Assembly: GCA_964441285.1 (NCBI GenBank)
Contig: CAYTUK010000008.1
Span: 1 to 64,000, forward strand
Length of the DNA: 64,000 nucleotides
DNA from: S010-25 sp964441285
Lineage (GTDB): Bacteria; Pseudomonadota; Gammaproteobacteria; SZUA-229
Direction of reading: 5' to 3'
Shown: positions 52,634 through 61,004 of the stretch, one piece after another
How the letters are laid out: each line of letters opens with the position of its first letter
Numbering within the stretch: the stretch's first letter is position 1
Translations under genes and position numbers: made by a program
The notes under the pieces: model-generated
The model's database searches: none
The model's input: the letters and a program-made list of their open reading frames with translations, nothing else
What the model was told of the DNA's origin: nothing

Positions 52634-53409
52634 GCCGAGTTAGAAGCTGTTGGATTTAAGACGGTGTTTACCAGCGTCTGTAAAATAGTGTTTGCATTTT
52701 TAATGCAGTCCGCTATTCCATTCATTGAGATAGTTGCCCCTGTATTTTCCTGATTCGGTATCTTCCCAGCTGCCCAGTTAACAACAATCGCACAGCAGGC
52801 GTAGGCCAGCCCCAGTTCTCTGGCTAAAACAGCTTCTGGCATAATAGTCATACCCACAATGTCACAACCTTGTTTTTGCATCCGTTGTATCTCCGCAACG
52901 GTCTCTAAACGTGGCCCCTGTGTCACACCATAGGTTGCCCTGGTTTCACAGGGTATGGCTTTAATCCTGGCGGCAAGAATTAATTTTTGTCTGAGCTGAT
53001 CATCAAACGGATAACTAAAATCAACGTGTTTAACCTGTATACTGGTTGCGTCATTGTATGTCTGCTCGCGCCCGGAGGTATAATCAATTAACTGGTCTGG
53101 GATCACACACTGTAGTGGTGGCATGGCCGAATTGATCCCACCAACAGCTGCCGATGCGATAATGTGAGTGATGCCAAGCTGTTTTAAGGCATAAATATTT
53201 GCTCGGTAATTGACCTGATGCGGTGCAATTTTGTGATCTATGCCATGACGATTAAAATAAACCACTTCATTGCCGGCAACCGAGCAAACGCTAAAAGCCG
53301 ATGAACATTTTCCATATGGTGTGGTGATGCAATCGCCTATAATGGTCTTCTGCAAATTTAAGGACTCAATCTGGCTCAATACACTGCCACCAATAACTGC
53401 ATACTTCAT
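52630..53409 (-). CDS. mtnP: S-methyl-5'-thioinosine phosphorylase / methylthioadenosine phosphorylase family
   Basis: This purine nucleoside phosphorylase of the MTAP family has 259 residues. VIGGSVLSQI at the start, the phosphate-binding FNRHGIDHKIAPHQVNYRAN, the active-site ATYGVTQGPRLETVAEI and IVGMTIMPEAVLARE are present. In Pseudomonas the homologue beside nagZ acts on methylthioinosine; the MTIP-type assignment here is by that neighbourhood. It overlaps hpt by 4 nt, so hypoxanthine released by this enzyme could be salvaged by the next protein of the same operon. Confidence 0.82.
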   Translation of the reverse strand: MKYAVIGGSVLSQIESLNLQKTIIGDCITTPYGKCSSAFSVCSVAGNEVVYFNRHGIDHKIAPHQVNYRANIYALKQLGITHIIASAAVGGINSAMPPLQCVIPDQLIDYTSGREQTYNDATSIQVKHVDFSYPFDDQLRQKLILAARIKAIPCETRATYGVTQGPRLETVAEIQRMQKQGCDIVGMTIMPEAVLARELGLAYACCAIVVNWAAGKIPNQENTGATISMNGIADCIKNANTILQTLVNTVLNPTASNSA

Positions 53410-53936
53410 AGTTTTTCCTGCAGGGCATAAATTGAATCCAGTTGCCGGTACTGGCCCTGGTAATCCATACCAAAACCAAACACATAATGGTCGTCTACAT
53501 GCATTGCTACAAAGTCAGCCTGCACCAAATTATCTTCCTGCTGATGGTCTTTATGCAGTAAAACAGCACTAATAACCTGTTTAGCACCTTTTGCTTTACA
53601 ATATTCAATAATTGCTTTTAAGGTTAAACCTTCGTCAAGAATATCATCAAGAATTAAAATTGTTCGACCTTTAAGGCTGGAAGCTGGTTCAGCCTGCCAG
53701 TTAATTTTAGTACCGATGGTACTATTTTGATAACGTGTTACATGAATATAATCAATTTCAAGTTGACAGTTAAGTCGGGGGATTAACTGTCCCGAAAAGA
53801 CCAGCCCACCCTGCATAACGCATAATACCAGTGGTTGAGTATTGATTAGCTGTGCATTCATTTTTAACGCTAAAGTATCGAGCGCAGATAGAATTTTATG
53901 ATTACTAAAAATTAGTCGGGCATTAGTTGGCAGCAT
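53406..53936 (-). CDS. hpt: Hypoxanthine-guanine phosphoribosyltransferase
   Basis: This type I phosphoribosyltransferase has 176 residues. The PRPP-binding motif TILILDDILDEGLTLKAI is clear, with DYIHVTRYQNSTIG as the flexible loop and ADFVAMHVDDHYVFGFGMDYQGQYR carrying base-recognition residues. It salvages hypoxanthine or guanine to IMP or GMP. It lies upstream of, and overlaps, the methylthioinosine phosphorylase gene. Confidence 0.9.
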   Translation of the reverse strand: MLPTNARLIFSNHKILSALDTLALKMNAQLINTQPLVLCVMQGGLVFSGQLIPRLNCQLEIDYIHVTRYQNSTIGTKINWQAEPASSLKGRTILILDDILDEGLTLKAIIEYCKAKGAKQVISAVLLHKDHQQEDNLVQADFVAMHVDDHYVFGFGMDYQGQYRQLDSIYALQEKL

Positions 53937-54026
53937 GGTAATAAGTTGTTAACCATTGGCAGTTTTAAGTTTACAGTAAGCAGCTATAAGCGTAAAACAG
54001 AAAAGTCTGTAGGACGGCTCAATATT

Positions 54027-54398
54027 TTAATAGGTAAACGTAACCGTATTATCTTCCATTGCTTCAGCTACAACATACGCAGCACCCACCGTTTCTTCAA
54101 TTTCCTCAATTAGATTTTCTCCCCATAGCATCAGCGATGGGGTACAGACTTTAAAAATTACACCTGCTCGATGTGCTTCTTTTATTACATCATACATGGT
54201 GCGATGCGTTTCGATATTCAGTTCTACTTTTTCTGCATTTCCTGCCACCGCAAGCGAACCAGAGAGACCAGTAAAAACCACTTCAACTTCATGTGACATA
54301 GCCGCTGCTACAGTCGCCTGAAATAAAGGCGCATAAAAACCTTCCGGATTGGCTGGGTCAGAATTTGCCATGATAACTAACAACTTTTTTTTATTCAT
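54027..54398 (-). CDS. DsrE-like family protein
   Basis: This 123-residue protein has the DsrE/F-like fold pattern: N-terminal strand KLLVIMANSDPANPEG, a helix-rich PLFQATVAAAM, then VEVVFTGLSG, and a later loop with a cysteine (VIFKVCTPSLMLWG). Such proteins include sulfur carriers and peroxiredoxin-like proteins. The single cysteine, about residue 84, is in the position of the carrier cysteine in DsrE-type subunits, but no dsrF/H or tusBCD partners are nearby, so a sulfur-transfer role is unproven. Confidence 0.75.
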   Translation of the reverse strand: MNKKKLLVIMANSDPANPEGFYAPLFQATVAAAMSHEVEVVFTGLSGSLAVAGNAEKVELNIETHRTMYDVIKEAHRAGVIFKVCTPSLMLWGENLIEEIEETVGAAYVVAEAMEDNTVTFTY

Positions 54399-54525
54399 TC
54401 TATTTACCTGGGCAAGTTCACAGACAGTTTTTTAGTCGTAACATCACTCACTTGGAAACACATAGTGGAAACATTAATCGGTTAAGATAGAGATCCAGTG
54501 GCTAATAGTGCTAAGGGTTCTCTAA

Positions 54526-55572
54526 TTAAATATCCATTTCAAGTTCATGTAACTCCACCGTGGCAGATATCGTTGTAACTGCCTGCTGCCATTTTTCACT
54601 CGACAGCAAAGCATCTCTTGTTATCGACTGTTTGCCGTGCATTCGCATTAAACGTAATTGACTGGCTGGATTTAGGTAGCCCTGAATATGTTCAACTGCT
54701 TCAATCACACCTTCTGTATGATTACATACCAACGCCATATCACAGCCCGCAGCCAATGCTGCTTCAGCACGTTCACCGTAGCCACCTGCAATACCGGCCG
54801 CTTCCATACTCAAATCATCGCTAAAAATTGCGCCCTGAAAATTCAACTGCTCACGTAAAATCGTCTTTAACCAGAAAGGTGAATACCCCGCAGGTTTGCT
54901 ATCTACCCGGTCATAAATAACATGCGCTGGCATAATGCCTGCCAGACCATTTTCAATCATGCGTTCAAATGGCACAGCATCCTGTTTGAGAATATCATCC
55001 AGTTCCCGGTGATCTACCGGCATGGCTATATGCGAATCTTCAACTACTGCACCATGACCGGGGAAATGCTTACCCACCGCACTCATTCCAGCGCTCAACA
55101 TACCATGCATAAAGGCATAAGCCAATGTAGCAACCGTTTCAGGTTTTCGAGCGAACGCACGATCACCAATGACACCACTCACACCGTACGCCAGATCGAG
55201 CACTGGAGCAAAGCTAAAATCTACGCCAACCGCACGTAATTCACTCGCCATCAGCCAGCCCGCAGCTGTTGCCAGTTCTCGGCCGGTATTTTTATTTTGC
55301 AGAAATATTTTTTCATATACGGCGGCAGGTGGCAATAGGGTAAATCCCTGTCTGAAGCGTTGTACGCGTCCACCTTCATGGTCAACAGCCACCAGTAAAT
55401 GTGGCGATCTTAATCGATGAATTTCATCAATCAGTTCACTAAGCTGTTGCGGTGATTCAAAATTACGGGTAAATAAAATAACACCGCCTACTACAGGTGT
55501 TATTAATAGCAATTTTTCGACATCGCTAATCTGTGTACCAACCAGGTCAATCATTAAAGGACCGAGGGACAT
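54526..55572 (-). CDS. nagZ: Beta-N-acetylglucosaminidase NagZ
   Basis: NagZ cleaves GlcNAc from anhydromuropeptides in cell-wall recycling. The glycosyl hydrolase family 3 signature KHFPGHGAVVEDSH holds the general acid-base histidine, IFSDDLSMEAAG the nucleophilic aspartate, and VDHEGGRVQRF the N-terminal sugar-binding site. Length 348 (E. coli 341). It stands 18 bp after the yqiA stop on the same strand. Confidence 0.95.
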   Translation of the reverse strand: MSLGPLMIDLVGTQISDVEKLLLITPVVGGVILFTRNFESPQQLSELIDEIHRLRSPHLLVAVDHEGGRVQRFRQGFTLLPPAAVYEKIFLQNKNTGRELATAAGWLMASELRAVGVDFSFAPVLDLAYGVSGVIGDRAFARKPETVATLAYAFMHGMLSAGMSAVGKHFPGHGAVVEDSHIAMPVDHRELDDILKQDAVPFERMIENGLAGIMPAHVIYDRVDSKPAGYSPFWLKTILREQLNFQGAIFSDDLSMEAAGIAGGYGERAEAALAAGCDMALVCNHTEGVIEAVEHIQGYLNPASQLRLMRMHGKQSITRDALLSSEKWQQAVTTISATVELHELEMDI

Positions 55573-55590
55573 TTTTTACCTTTATTTATT

Positions 55591-56196
55591 TTATCTTGAT
55601 TCAATGGAATTACAGTTTATCTGGCAAAAGTCTAGCAGGTATTTTATATGCTTTTCGAAATGGCTAAAACCATGTTCACCACCCTGCTCAATAATACATT
55701 TAGACTGCCTGTACTTCTCAGCGGCTTGACGATAGTTTAATGTTTCATCGCCTGTTTGCAGTAATACCAGAAAATTTTCCGGGTGTGATAGTGCCGGTAC
55801 ATCCATCTTGCGGAACTGTAAAATATGGCTTTCATCAAAATCCCATATTTTGTCATTAAAATAAAATTTATTTTCTCCCAGCAGAGCTTCAAGAACTTCG
55901 TACGGCCTAACTGCCGGGTTTACCAATACTGCTGGACAGGTGTATTTTTCAGCTAGCCATGTTGCATAATACCCCCCCAGAGAACTGCCTATGATGCTTA
56001 GTTCATAATTTTCAAGCATTGACTCAGCAATACCTTTAAGCATGACACCTGCGTCGCCTGGTATCTCTGGAATTTGTGGTATCTCCAGTAAATCACGGCA
56101 ATGATGTACCTGCATATATGCGCTCAGCAGCTCCGCCTTGTATGATTGTGGCGAACTGGTGAAACCGTGCAAATAAAGTAATTTTCTTTTTTTCAA
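55591..56196 (-). CDS. yqiA: YqiA-type alpha/beta hydrolase (UPF0227)
   Basis: This is a small alpha/beta hydrolase. The oxyanion strand LLYLHGFTSSPQS opens the protein, the nucleophile elbow is IGSSLGGYYATWLAEKY, and the conserved VNPAVRPYEVLE and QTGDETLNYRQA blocks are present, with the catalytic histidine in EQGGEHGFSHFEKH. E. coli YqiA is an esterase of palmitoyl-CoA and related substrates. Only TTG starts are available: 56214 and 56196. The second is preferred because it matches the family N-terminus and has AGGA 9-10 nt upstream. That AGGA lies in the 3' arm of the preceding terminator hairpin. Confidence 0.85.
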   Translation of the reverse strand: MKKRKLLYLHGFTSSPQSYKAELLSAYMQVHHCRDLLEIPQIPEIPGDAGVMLKGIAESMLENYELSIIGSSLGGYYATWLAEKYTCPAVLVNPAVRPYEVLEALLGENKFYFNDKIWDFDESHILQFRKMDVPALSHPENFLVLLQTGDETLNYRQAAEKYRQSKCIIEQGGEHGFSHFEKHIKYLLDFCQINCNSIESR

Positions 56197-56204
56197 AATA
56201 AAAA

Positions 56205-56233
56205 AATCCTGCAAAACAATGCCTTACAGGATT
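56205..56233 (-). terminator. Hairpin with T-run between HU-like gene and yqiA
   Basis: On the minus strand AATCCTG and CAGGATT form a 7-bp stem with a 15-nt loop, followed by TTTTTATTTT. It lies 66 bp after the HU-like stop and overlaps the yqiA translation start region. Confidence 0.6.
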
Positions 56234-56298
56234 AATCTCATGCGCTGCCTTACTTGTTGTTATTATTAAGTTAAGTCTCCGTCAGCTCTGACAAATAC

Positions 56299-56691
56299 TT
56301 AACTTGCGGCCATGTCTTTTAATGCTTTTAGTGGTAGAACTTTGACAACTTTACGGGCAGGTTTAGCTGCAACGTCCATAACCTCACCTGGACGAAATGG
56401 ATTAGGTACATTTTTTCTGGCTTTTGTTGCGGGTTTTTTGTTAACTTTTATTTTCAACAGACCGGGTACTTTAAACTCGCCAGCACCGCGTGATTTAATA
56501 TGACCCTCGATAATATCGTTGAGGCTGTCAAATACAGCAGTGATATCTTTTCTGGTCAGCCCCGTTCGCTCTACAAGTTGTGCATACAACTGTGATTTGG
56601 TGTAGGCATTTTTAATTGCAGTTATTTTTTTTTTCGTTGCTACAGCTTTTTTTACTGTTTTTTTTATGACCTTCTTTTTTACTGTTGCCAT
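56299..56691 (-). CDS. HU/IHF-family DNA-binding protein with lysine-rich N-terminal tail
   Basis: This histone-like protein has 130 residues. The first 28 are dominated by lysine, valine and alanine (KKKVIKKTVKKAVATKKK), resembling a eukaryotic H1-type tail. An HU core follows (KSQLYAQLVERTGLTRKDIT, GHIKSRGAGEFKVPGLLKIK) and a DNA-binding arm with NPFRPGEVM. The C-terminus ends VVKVLPLKALKDM. Classical HU has about 90 residues and no tail. It probably compacts DNA in the nucleoid. It is monocistronic with a terminator downstream. Confidence 0.88.
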   Translation of the reverse strand: MATVKKKVIKKTVKKAVATKKKITAIKNAYTKSQLYAQLVERTGLTRKDITAVFDSLNDIIEGHIKSRGAGEFKVPGLLKIKVNKKPATKARKNVPNPFRPGEVMDVAAKPARKVVKVLPLKALKDMAAS

Positions 56692-56811
56692 TATGTTGTT
56701 GCCCTTTGGTAGTAATTATTATAATTTAAACGTCCTGTTATCTGCAGCTCCTTTACACCGCATACAAATTTTATGCGCTGTATCTAAACAGATCTGTTAC
56801 CAATTAAGATA

Positions 56812-56842
56812 GAAAAACCGTAACAGAAAATCCCTGTGCGGT
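56812..56842 (-). terminator. Rho-independent terminator of the ftsB-ispD-ispF operon
   Basis: On the minus strand ACCGCACAG and CTGTTACGGT form an imperfect stem (ACCG with CGGT, ACAG with CTGT) and are followed by TTTTTC. It begins about 107 bp after the ispF stop. The rest of the 257-bp gap is AT-rich, likely holding the HU-like gene's promoter. Confidence 0.65.
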
Positions 56843-56948
56843 TGTTTTATAACTTAACGACAGAAAAGTAAACAGGTTTTACAAAAATTAATGCTTTTTT
56901 ACTATAAATACAGACTTTATTGCCTGTTTCAGCCTAAAAAAACAACAA

Positions 56949-57500
56949 TTAAAATGCTTGGTTATAAATCATTACAACAGCATGTACCGCAATGCCTTCT
57001 TCACGACCGATAAAACCCAGTTGCTCTGTTGTTGTTGCTTTTATATTTAAATGACTAACCGGTAACGAAAATATTCCCGCTAATTGTTTTCGCATGGATT
57101 GAATGTAGGCAGATAATTTGGGAGATTGAGCAATAATTGTAGTATCAATATTAGCAATTAAGTAATCCTGCTCATGGACCATACCGATAACTTTCTGTAA
57201 TAGTAACTGACTATCAATGTTTTCATAACGCTTATCATTGTCAGGAAAGTGCTGACCAATATCACCTGCACCAATTGCACCTAACAACGCATCGCATAAT
57301 GCATGAATCAATACGTCACCATCAGAATGTGCGATAAAACCAGCGTGATAAGGGATGCTCACACCACCAAGAATAAGGTGATCGCCTTCACCAAAACGGT
57401 GTACATCGTAACCATGGCCAATACGAAATGGCAGGTTTGGTGTATTTGTATTCGTTGAGTCACGAGCGACAGAAGTTTCTTTTATGGGGCGCTTATTCAT
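56949..57500 (-). CDS. ispF: 2-C-methyl-D-erythritol 2,4-cyclodiphosphate synthase
   Basis: IspF acts in the MEP pathway to isoprenoids. RIGHGYDVHRFGEGDHLILGG carries the metal-binding Asp and His residues (seen in the pieces GYDVHRF and IPYHAGFIAHSDGDVL), and TTTEQLGFIGREEGI is the C-terminal signature. The protein has 183 residues against about 160 for the family because of a roughly 24-residue N-terminal extension before FRIGHGYD. The start overlaps the ispD stop (ATGA), which supports the extension. Confidence 0.95.
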   Translation of the reverse strand: MNKRPIKETSVARDSTNTNTPNLPFRIGHGYDVHRFGEGDHLILGGVSIPYHAGFIAHSDGDVLIHALCDALLGAIGAGDIGQHFPDNDKRYENIDSQLLLQKVIGMVHEQDYLIANIDTTIIAQSPKLSAYIQSMRKQLAGIFSLPVSHLNIKATTTEQLGFIGREEGIAVHAVVMIYNQAF

Positions 57501-58246
57501 GCTCCTTGACCAATAAAATGACAGTCTGGTAGATGAGAAAGGTATAATTCAGCAAGTTGTAAATCATCAGGCCGGGTTATTTTTATATTATCTTCATGGC
57601 CATTAACCAGTAGAGGCGAGTAGCCAAGTTGTTCCATAGCCGAAGCTTCATCCGTAACAACGCGGCCTTTAGCTGTAGCATCCTGCAGCGCATGGCGTAG
57701 ATTTTTCCATGGAAAATATTGCGGTGTTAATGCATGCCATAAACCGTTACGTTCAACTGTAGCAGCAATGGATTGATTCTCATCGCGCTGGCGTTTCATT
57801 GTATCGCGCACTGGTATTGCCAGTAAACCACCTGCCTCTGTCTTTACTTCTGTGATCAGACGATTAATGTCTTCATGGCGTAGACAGGGGCGAACTGCGT
57901 CATGCACCATTACCCAGTCTGTTTCAGGGTTAAAATTTTCCTGTGCTGGCAAACAGTTCAACGCATTTAAAACTGAATCACAGCGTTGTTCACCACCCAC
58001 TACTGTAACCATGGGTTTGACGGTTTTTATGGGCAGTTTATCCCATTCAGGATCATGCTTTTGTAATGCAACAACCAGGCCATTAATACAGTTAAAAGAT
58101 AATAGTCGATTAATTGTGTGTGCAAGAATCGGTATACCATGAAGTAACAGGTATTGTTTAGGTATTGCTGTCTGCATCCGGTTGCCAATACCGGCGGCTG
58201 GCACAATTGCCCAGATTGCGTGAGAATTATTGCTGTTGATTGCCAT
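57497..58246 (-). CDS. ispD: 2-C-methyl-D-erythritol 4-phosphate cytidylyltransferase
   Basis: IspD transfers CMP to methylerythritol phosphate. The nucleotide-binding IVPAAGIGNRMQTAIPKQYL (in pieces: PAAGIGNRM and KQYLLLHG), VMVHDAVRPCLRHEDI and VTDEASAMEQLG are diagnostic. The length is 249 residues. Its start lies inside ftsB (20-nt overlap) and its stop overlaps ispF, so all three are translated from one transcript. Confidence 0.95.
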   Translation of the reverse strand: MAINSNNSHAIWAIVPAAGIGNRMQTAIPKQYLLLHGIPILAHTINRLLSFNCINGLVVALQKHDPEWDKLPIKTVKPMVTVVGGEQRCDSVLNALNCLPAQENFNPETDWVMVHDAVRPCLRHEDINRLITEVKTEAGGLLAIPVRDTMKRQRDENQSIAATVERNGLWHALTPQYFPWKNLRHALQDATAKGRVVTDEASAMEQLGYSPLLVNGHEDNIKITRPDDLQLAELYLSHLPDCHFIGQGA

Positions 58247-58616
58247 CTGTCTTCGCTTTATCTAGCATTGATTGATTAATCATCAATCGATTAACTGTCC
58301 GTCTATTAACCCTTTGTTTATTTGATGGAGTGGCTTTTTTTCTGGCTGGCTCAATCACCTGGTAATAAACCTCACCTTTCTTTATCATGCCAAGTTCGCT
58401 ACGGGCTCTTTCTTCAATTGCACCCAGCCCTTTTTTAAGGTCCTGAACTTCTGCACTTAATGACTGGTTGCGCTCCTGTAACTGCTTAACTTCAATTTTT
58501 GTAACCTCCATTTCCTGTTGCAGTTGGAATACTTCCGGCATACCGCCATCCTGTAACCAGATTTTATATTGCAACCAGAACAGTAAAATAAGTAAAACCA
58601 GTACGATTTTTTTCAC
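58227..58616 (-). CDS. ftsB: Cell division protein FtsB
   Basis: FtsB is a bitopic divisome protein that forms a complex with FtsL and FtsQ. A single N-terminal membrane helix (KIVLVLLILLFWLQYKIWL) is followed by a coiled coil (QEMEVTKIEVKQLQERNQSL) and the conserved EERARSELGMIKKGEVYYQ. At 129 residues it exceeds E. coli FtsB (103) by a basic C-terminal tail that overlaps the start of ispD. Gene order with ispD and ispF confirms the call. Confidence 0.92.
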   Translation of the reverse strand: MKKIVLVLLILLFWLQYKIWLQDGGMPEVFQLQQEMEVTKIEVKQLQERNQSLSAEVQDLKKGLGAIEERARSELGMIKKGEVYYQVIEPARKKATPSNKQRVNRRTVNRLMINQSMLDKAKTDGNQQQ

Positions 58617-58628
58617 TTGAATAGTTTA

Positions 58629-58790
58629 TTAACGTAAACTGGTTTGGCTCAGGCAGTCTATACCAGATGCTCCCAAAGACACCGCTACACGACCAACAGC
58701 CCCATTCTCCAGTCTAACGTCTGTTTTAAGGGTTGGATTCCCACGCGAATCAAGAATTTCTCGCACATGAATTTCTGTAATTGTGGACAT
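58629..58790 (-). pseudogene. eno: Enolase 5' remnant (53 codons) at the ancestral eno locus
   Basis: Between pyrG and ftsB, where gammaproteobacteria normally carry eno, the minus strand opens with ATG at 58790 and reads MSTITEIHVREILDSRGNPT, then VRLENGAVGRVAVSLGAS. This is the enolase N-terminus up to the region of the catalytic loop. After about residue 42 the similarity stops, and a TAA follows at 58629. About 390 of some 430 codons are missing, including all metal ligands. The upstream spacing from pyrG (98 bp) is retained. An intact eno must lie elsewhere if the cell uses glycolysis or gluconeogenesis. Confidence 0.85.
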
Positions 58791-58888
58791 CGTTTTCCCA
58801 GGTTAGACGATTAGAAGTATAGACGTATTTATTGTTTATGATTACCAGACCTGTTTCATCTTTCGATAACCAGCCCGTTGTTACTGCA

Positions 58889-60568
58889 TTATGCCAGCGC
58901 CCTGGCCACCACTGCTTTTGACTGATGATACAGGCGTGCAGCTTTGATATAACTGGTAAATAGTGAGTGCCCCTTACGCGGTGTGGAAGTGAACTCAGGA
59001 TGAAACTGGCAGGCAAGAAACCAGGGGTGTGCGCGATTAGTGTCGGTTTGTTCATCATGACTTAATTCGATGACTTCCATCAGGTTACCATCACTGGATT
59101 TGCCACTAACCATTAAACCAGCGGCAGTCAGTTGTGCCAGATATTTATTATTAAACTCATAACGATGCCGATGCCGTTCAACAATATGGTCTTCACCATA
59201 GGCTTCACGCACCAGGCTGCCTGCCTGTAAGTCACAACCCTGCCCACCGAGGCGCATCGTACCACCGAGATCAGAATCAGCGTTGCGTTTTTCTATACGC
59301 CCATTTTTATCCTGCCATTCAGTTATCAATGCAATAACAGGATGGGTGGTTTCTGTATCAAACTCACTGCTGTGTGCATCAACCAGACCCGCTACATTAC
59401 GCGAAAATTCAATCACCGCGAGCTGCATACCCAGGCAGATACCAAGAAATGGAATTTTATTTTCACGGGCATACTTAATTGCCGCAATCTTACCTTCAAT
59501 ACCGCGATCCCCAAAACCGCCAGGCACCAGGATGGCATCAAAGTCTGCCAGCACTCCAACATCACCCGATTCAAGTACGGCTGAATCGATGTAACGGATG
59601 TTGACACGGGCATTATTATGAATTCCTGCATGGGTCAGGGCTTCATTCAATGATTTGTAGGATTCGGTTAGGCCAACATATTTTCCCACCATAGCGACCG
59701 TGACTTCATGCGCCGGATTTTCCATCACGGCAACTACTTTTTCCCAGTCGGAAAGATCCGCAGGTTTTAACTCCAGCTGCATTTTATCAACAATAATGTC
59801 GTCCACACCCTGGTCATGCATCCATTTTGGCAGTTTGTAAATATTATCCAGATCGACCGCCGAGATAACGGCATTGGTTTGCACACTGGTAAATAGCGCA
59901 ATCTTTTTACGCTCACTGTCCTCAAGTAGACGCTCTGAGCGACATAATAATAAATCGGGCTGAATACCAATGGAGCGTAGTTCTTTTACTGAATGCTGAG
60001 TTGGTTTGGTTTTAACTTCACCGGCAGTTGCGATATAAGGCACTAAGGTTAAGTGAATAAATAACGCATACTTATGCCCCAATTCGACACCCATCTGGCG
60101 AATGGCTTCCATAAACGGAAGTGACTCAATATCACCGACGGTTCCACCAATTTCAACCATAACAATGTCTGCATCACCCGCGCCTTTATTTATCCGTAAT
60201 TTAATTTCATCGGTAATATGTGGAATAACCTGAACCGTACCACCCAGATACTCACCACGACGTTCTTTGTAAATAACGCTTTCATATACTTTGCCGGTAG
60301 TAAAATTGCTGTTTTTGTTGCTTGGAGTACTGACGAAACGCTCATAGTGACCAAGGTCGAGGTCGGTTTCGGCGCCATCTTCAGTCACAAAAACTTCGCC
60401 ATGCTGAAATGGGCTCATGGTTCCAGGATCCACGTTAATATAAGGGTCCAGTTTCATCATCTTGACTTTAAGGCCACGGTTTTCAAGAATGGCGCCGATT
60501 GCTGCAGAGGCAAGACCTTTGCCTAATGAAGAAACCACACCGCCGGTAACAAATATAAATCTCGTCAT
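58889..60568 (-). CDS. pyrG: CTP synthase
   Basis: PyrG aminates UTP to CTP with glutamine. The synthetase domain begins TRFIFVTGGVVSSLGKGLAS (P-loop). The glutaminase domain has the cysteine in FLGICLGMQLAVIEF and the histidine-glutamate pair in QFHPEFTS. The open frame begins at 60610, but the ATG at 60568 (MTRFIFVTGG) is the family start and gives 559 residues (E. coli 545). It would normally be followed directly by eno, of which only a remnant survives. Confidence 0.96.
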   Translation of the reverse strand: MTRFIFVTGGVVSSLGKGLASAAIGAILENRGLKVKMMKLDPYINVDPGTMSPFQHGEVFVTEDGAETDLDLGHYERFVSTPSNKNSNFTTGKVYESVIYKERRGEYLGGTVQVIPHITDEIKLRINKGAGDADIVMVEIGGTVGDIESLPFMEAIRQMGVELGHKYALFIHLTLVPYIATAGEVKTKPTQHSVKELRSIGIQPDLLLCRSERLLEDSERKKIALFTSVQTNAVISAVDLDNIYKLPKWMHDQGVDDIIVDKMQLELKPADLSDWEKVVAVMENPAHEVTVAMVGKYVGLTESYKSLNEALTHAGIHNNARVNIRYIDSAVLESGDVGVLADFDAILVPGGFGDRGIEGKIAAIKYARENKIPFLGICLGMQLAVIEFSRNVAGLVDAHSSEFDTETTHPVIALITEWQDKNGRIEKRNADSDLGGTMRLGGQGCDLQAGSLVREAYGEDHIVERHRHRYEFNNKYLAQLTAAGLMVSGKSSDGNLMEVIELSHDEQTDTNRAHPWFLACQFHPEFTSTPRKGHSLFTSYIKAARLYHQSKAVVARALA

Positions 60569-60815
60569 AAAAACTGGCCCAGGTTGCAGCGTTAATCGGT
60601 ACAATAGCAAAGGAGGTAAACCGGATGTCCGAACACGGATGCGTCCATCGAATTAATGTCCCTCTGCTCGGATAGAGATGATAACAAAGATGCCTTCAGG
60701 CAACAATGAAGAACAGCCATCATCCGGGGATTAATCCAGTGTTCCGCATTAAACACTGCTTTTTCAGCACCATCAGACCTCAATACACGAGCATAATCTA
60801 TCGCAGTAAAGAATT

Positions 60816-60902
60816 ATGCTGAAACGGATACTTATGATGTCAAGACCCCGTCAGCCGCAGGGATGCATCCACCGCGTGTCTTTAACTTTTTATTCGTTTC
60901 AT
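60816..60902 (+). repeat. Interspersed repeat, eroded copy L
   Basis: TGCTGAAACGGATACTTATG leads into CAAGACC and the core GTCAGCCGCAGGGATGC, then CCACCGCGTGTCTTTAAC and a decayed end TTATTCGTTTCA. Part of the centre is deleted compared with copy G. Confidence 0.65.
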
Positions 60903-60990
60903 AGCCGCTATGGGGCTGGAATATAGACTCAGGCTGGCTCGGTGCACCCTGAGTGAATAAAGACTATCTTTTTTATAGGATTCAAATGAG

Positions 60991-60996
60991 TATAAT
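60991..60996 (+). promoter_or_regulatory. -10 element immediately upstream of zapE
   Basis: A perfect TATAAT ends 8 nt before the ATG at 61005. If used, transcription would start at or within 2-3 nt of the start codon, giving a leaderless message. The -35 position holds only T-rich sequence, so strength is uncertain. Confidence 0.4.
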
Positions 60997-61004
60997 CTGT
61001 AACG

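Larger units (their letters stand above)
60569..61004. other. 436-bp divergent intergenic region (pyrG / zapE)
   Basis: The region holds upstream sequence of pyrG (left), an eroded repeat copy at 60816-60902, a hairpin (ACTCAGG at 60927-60933 with CCTGAGT at 60948-60954) and a TATAAT directly before zapE. A minus-strand open frame at 60592-60783 has no ribosome binding site or recognisable content and is not called. Confidence 0.6.

Noticed and set aside
60592..60783. 63-codon minus-strand open frame upstream of pyrG
   Set aside because: No ribosome site, no recognisable content, and it lies in the pyrG leader region.
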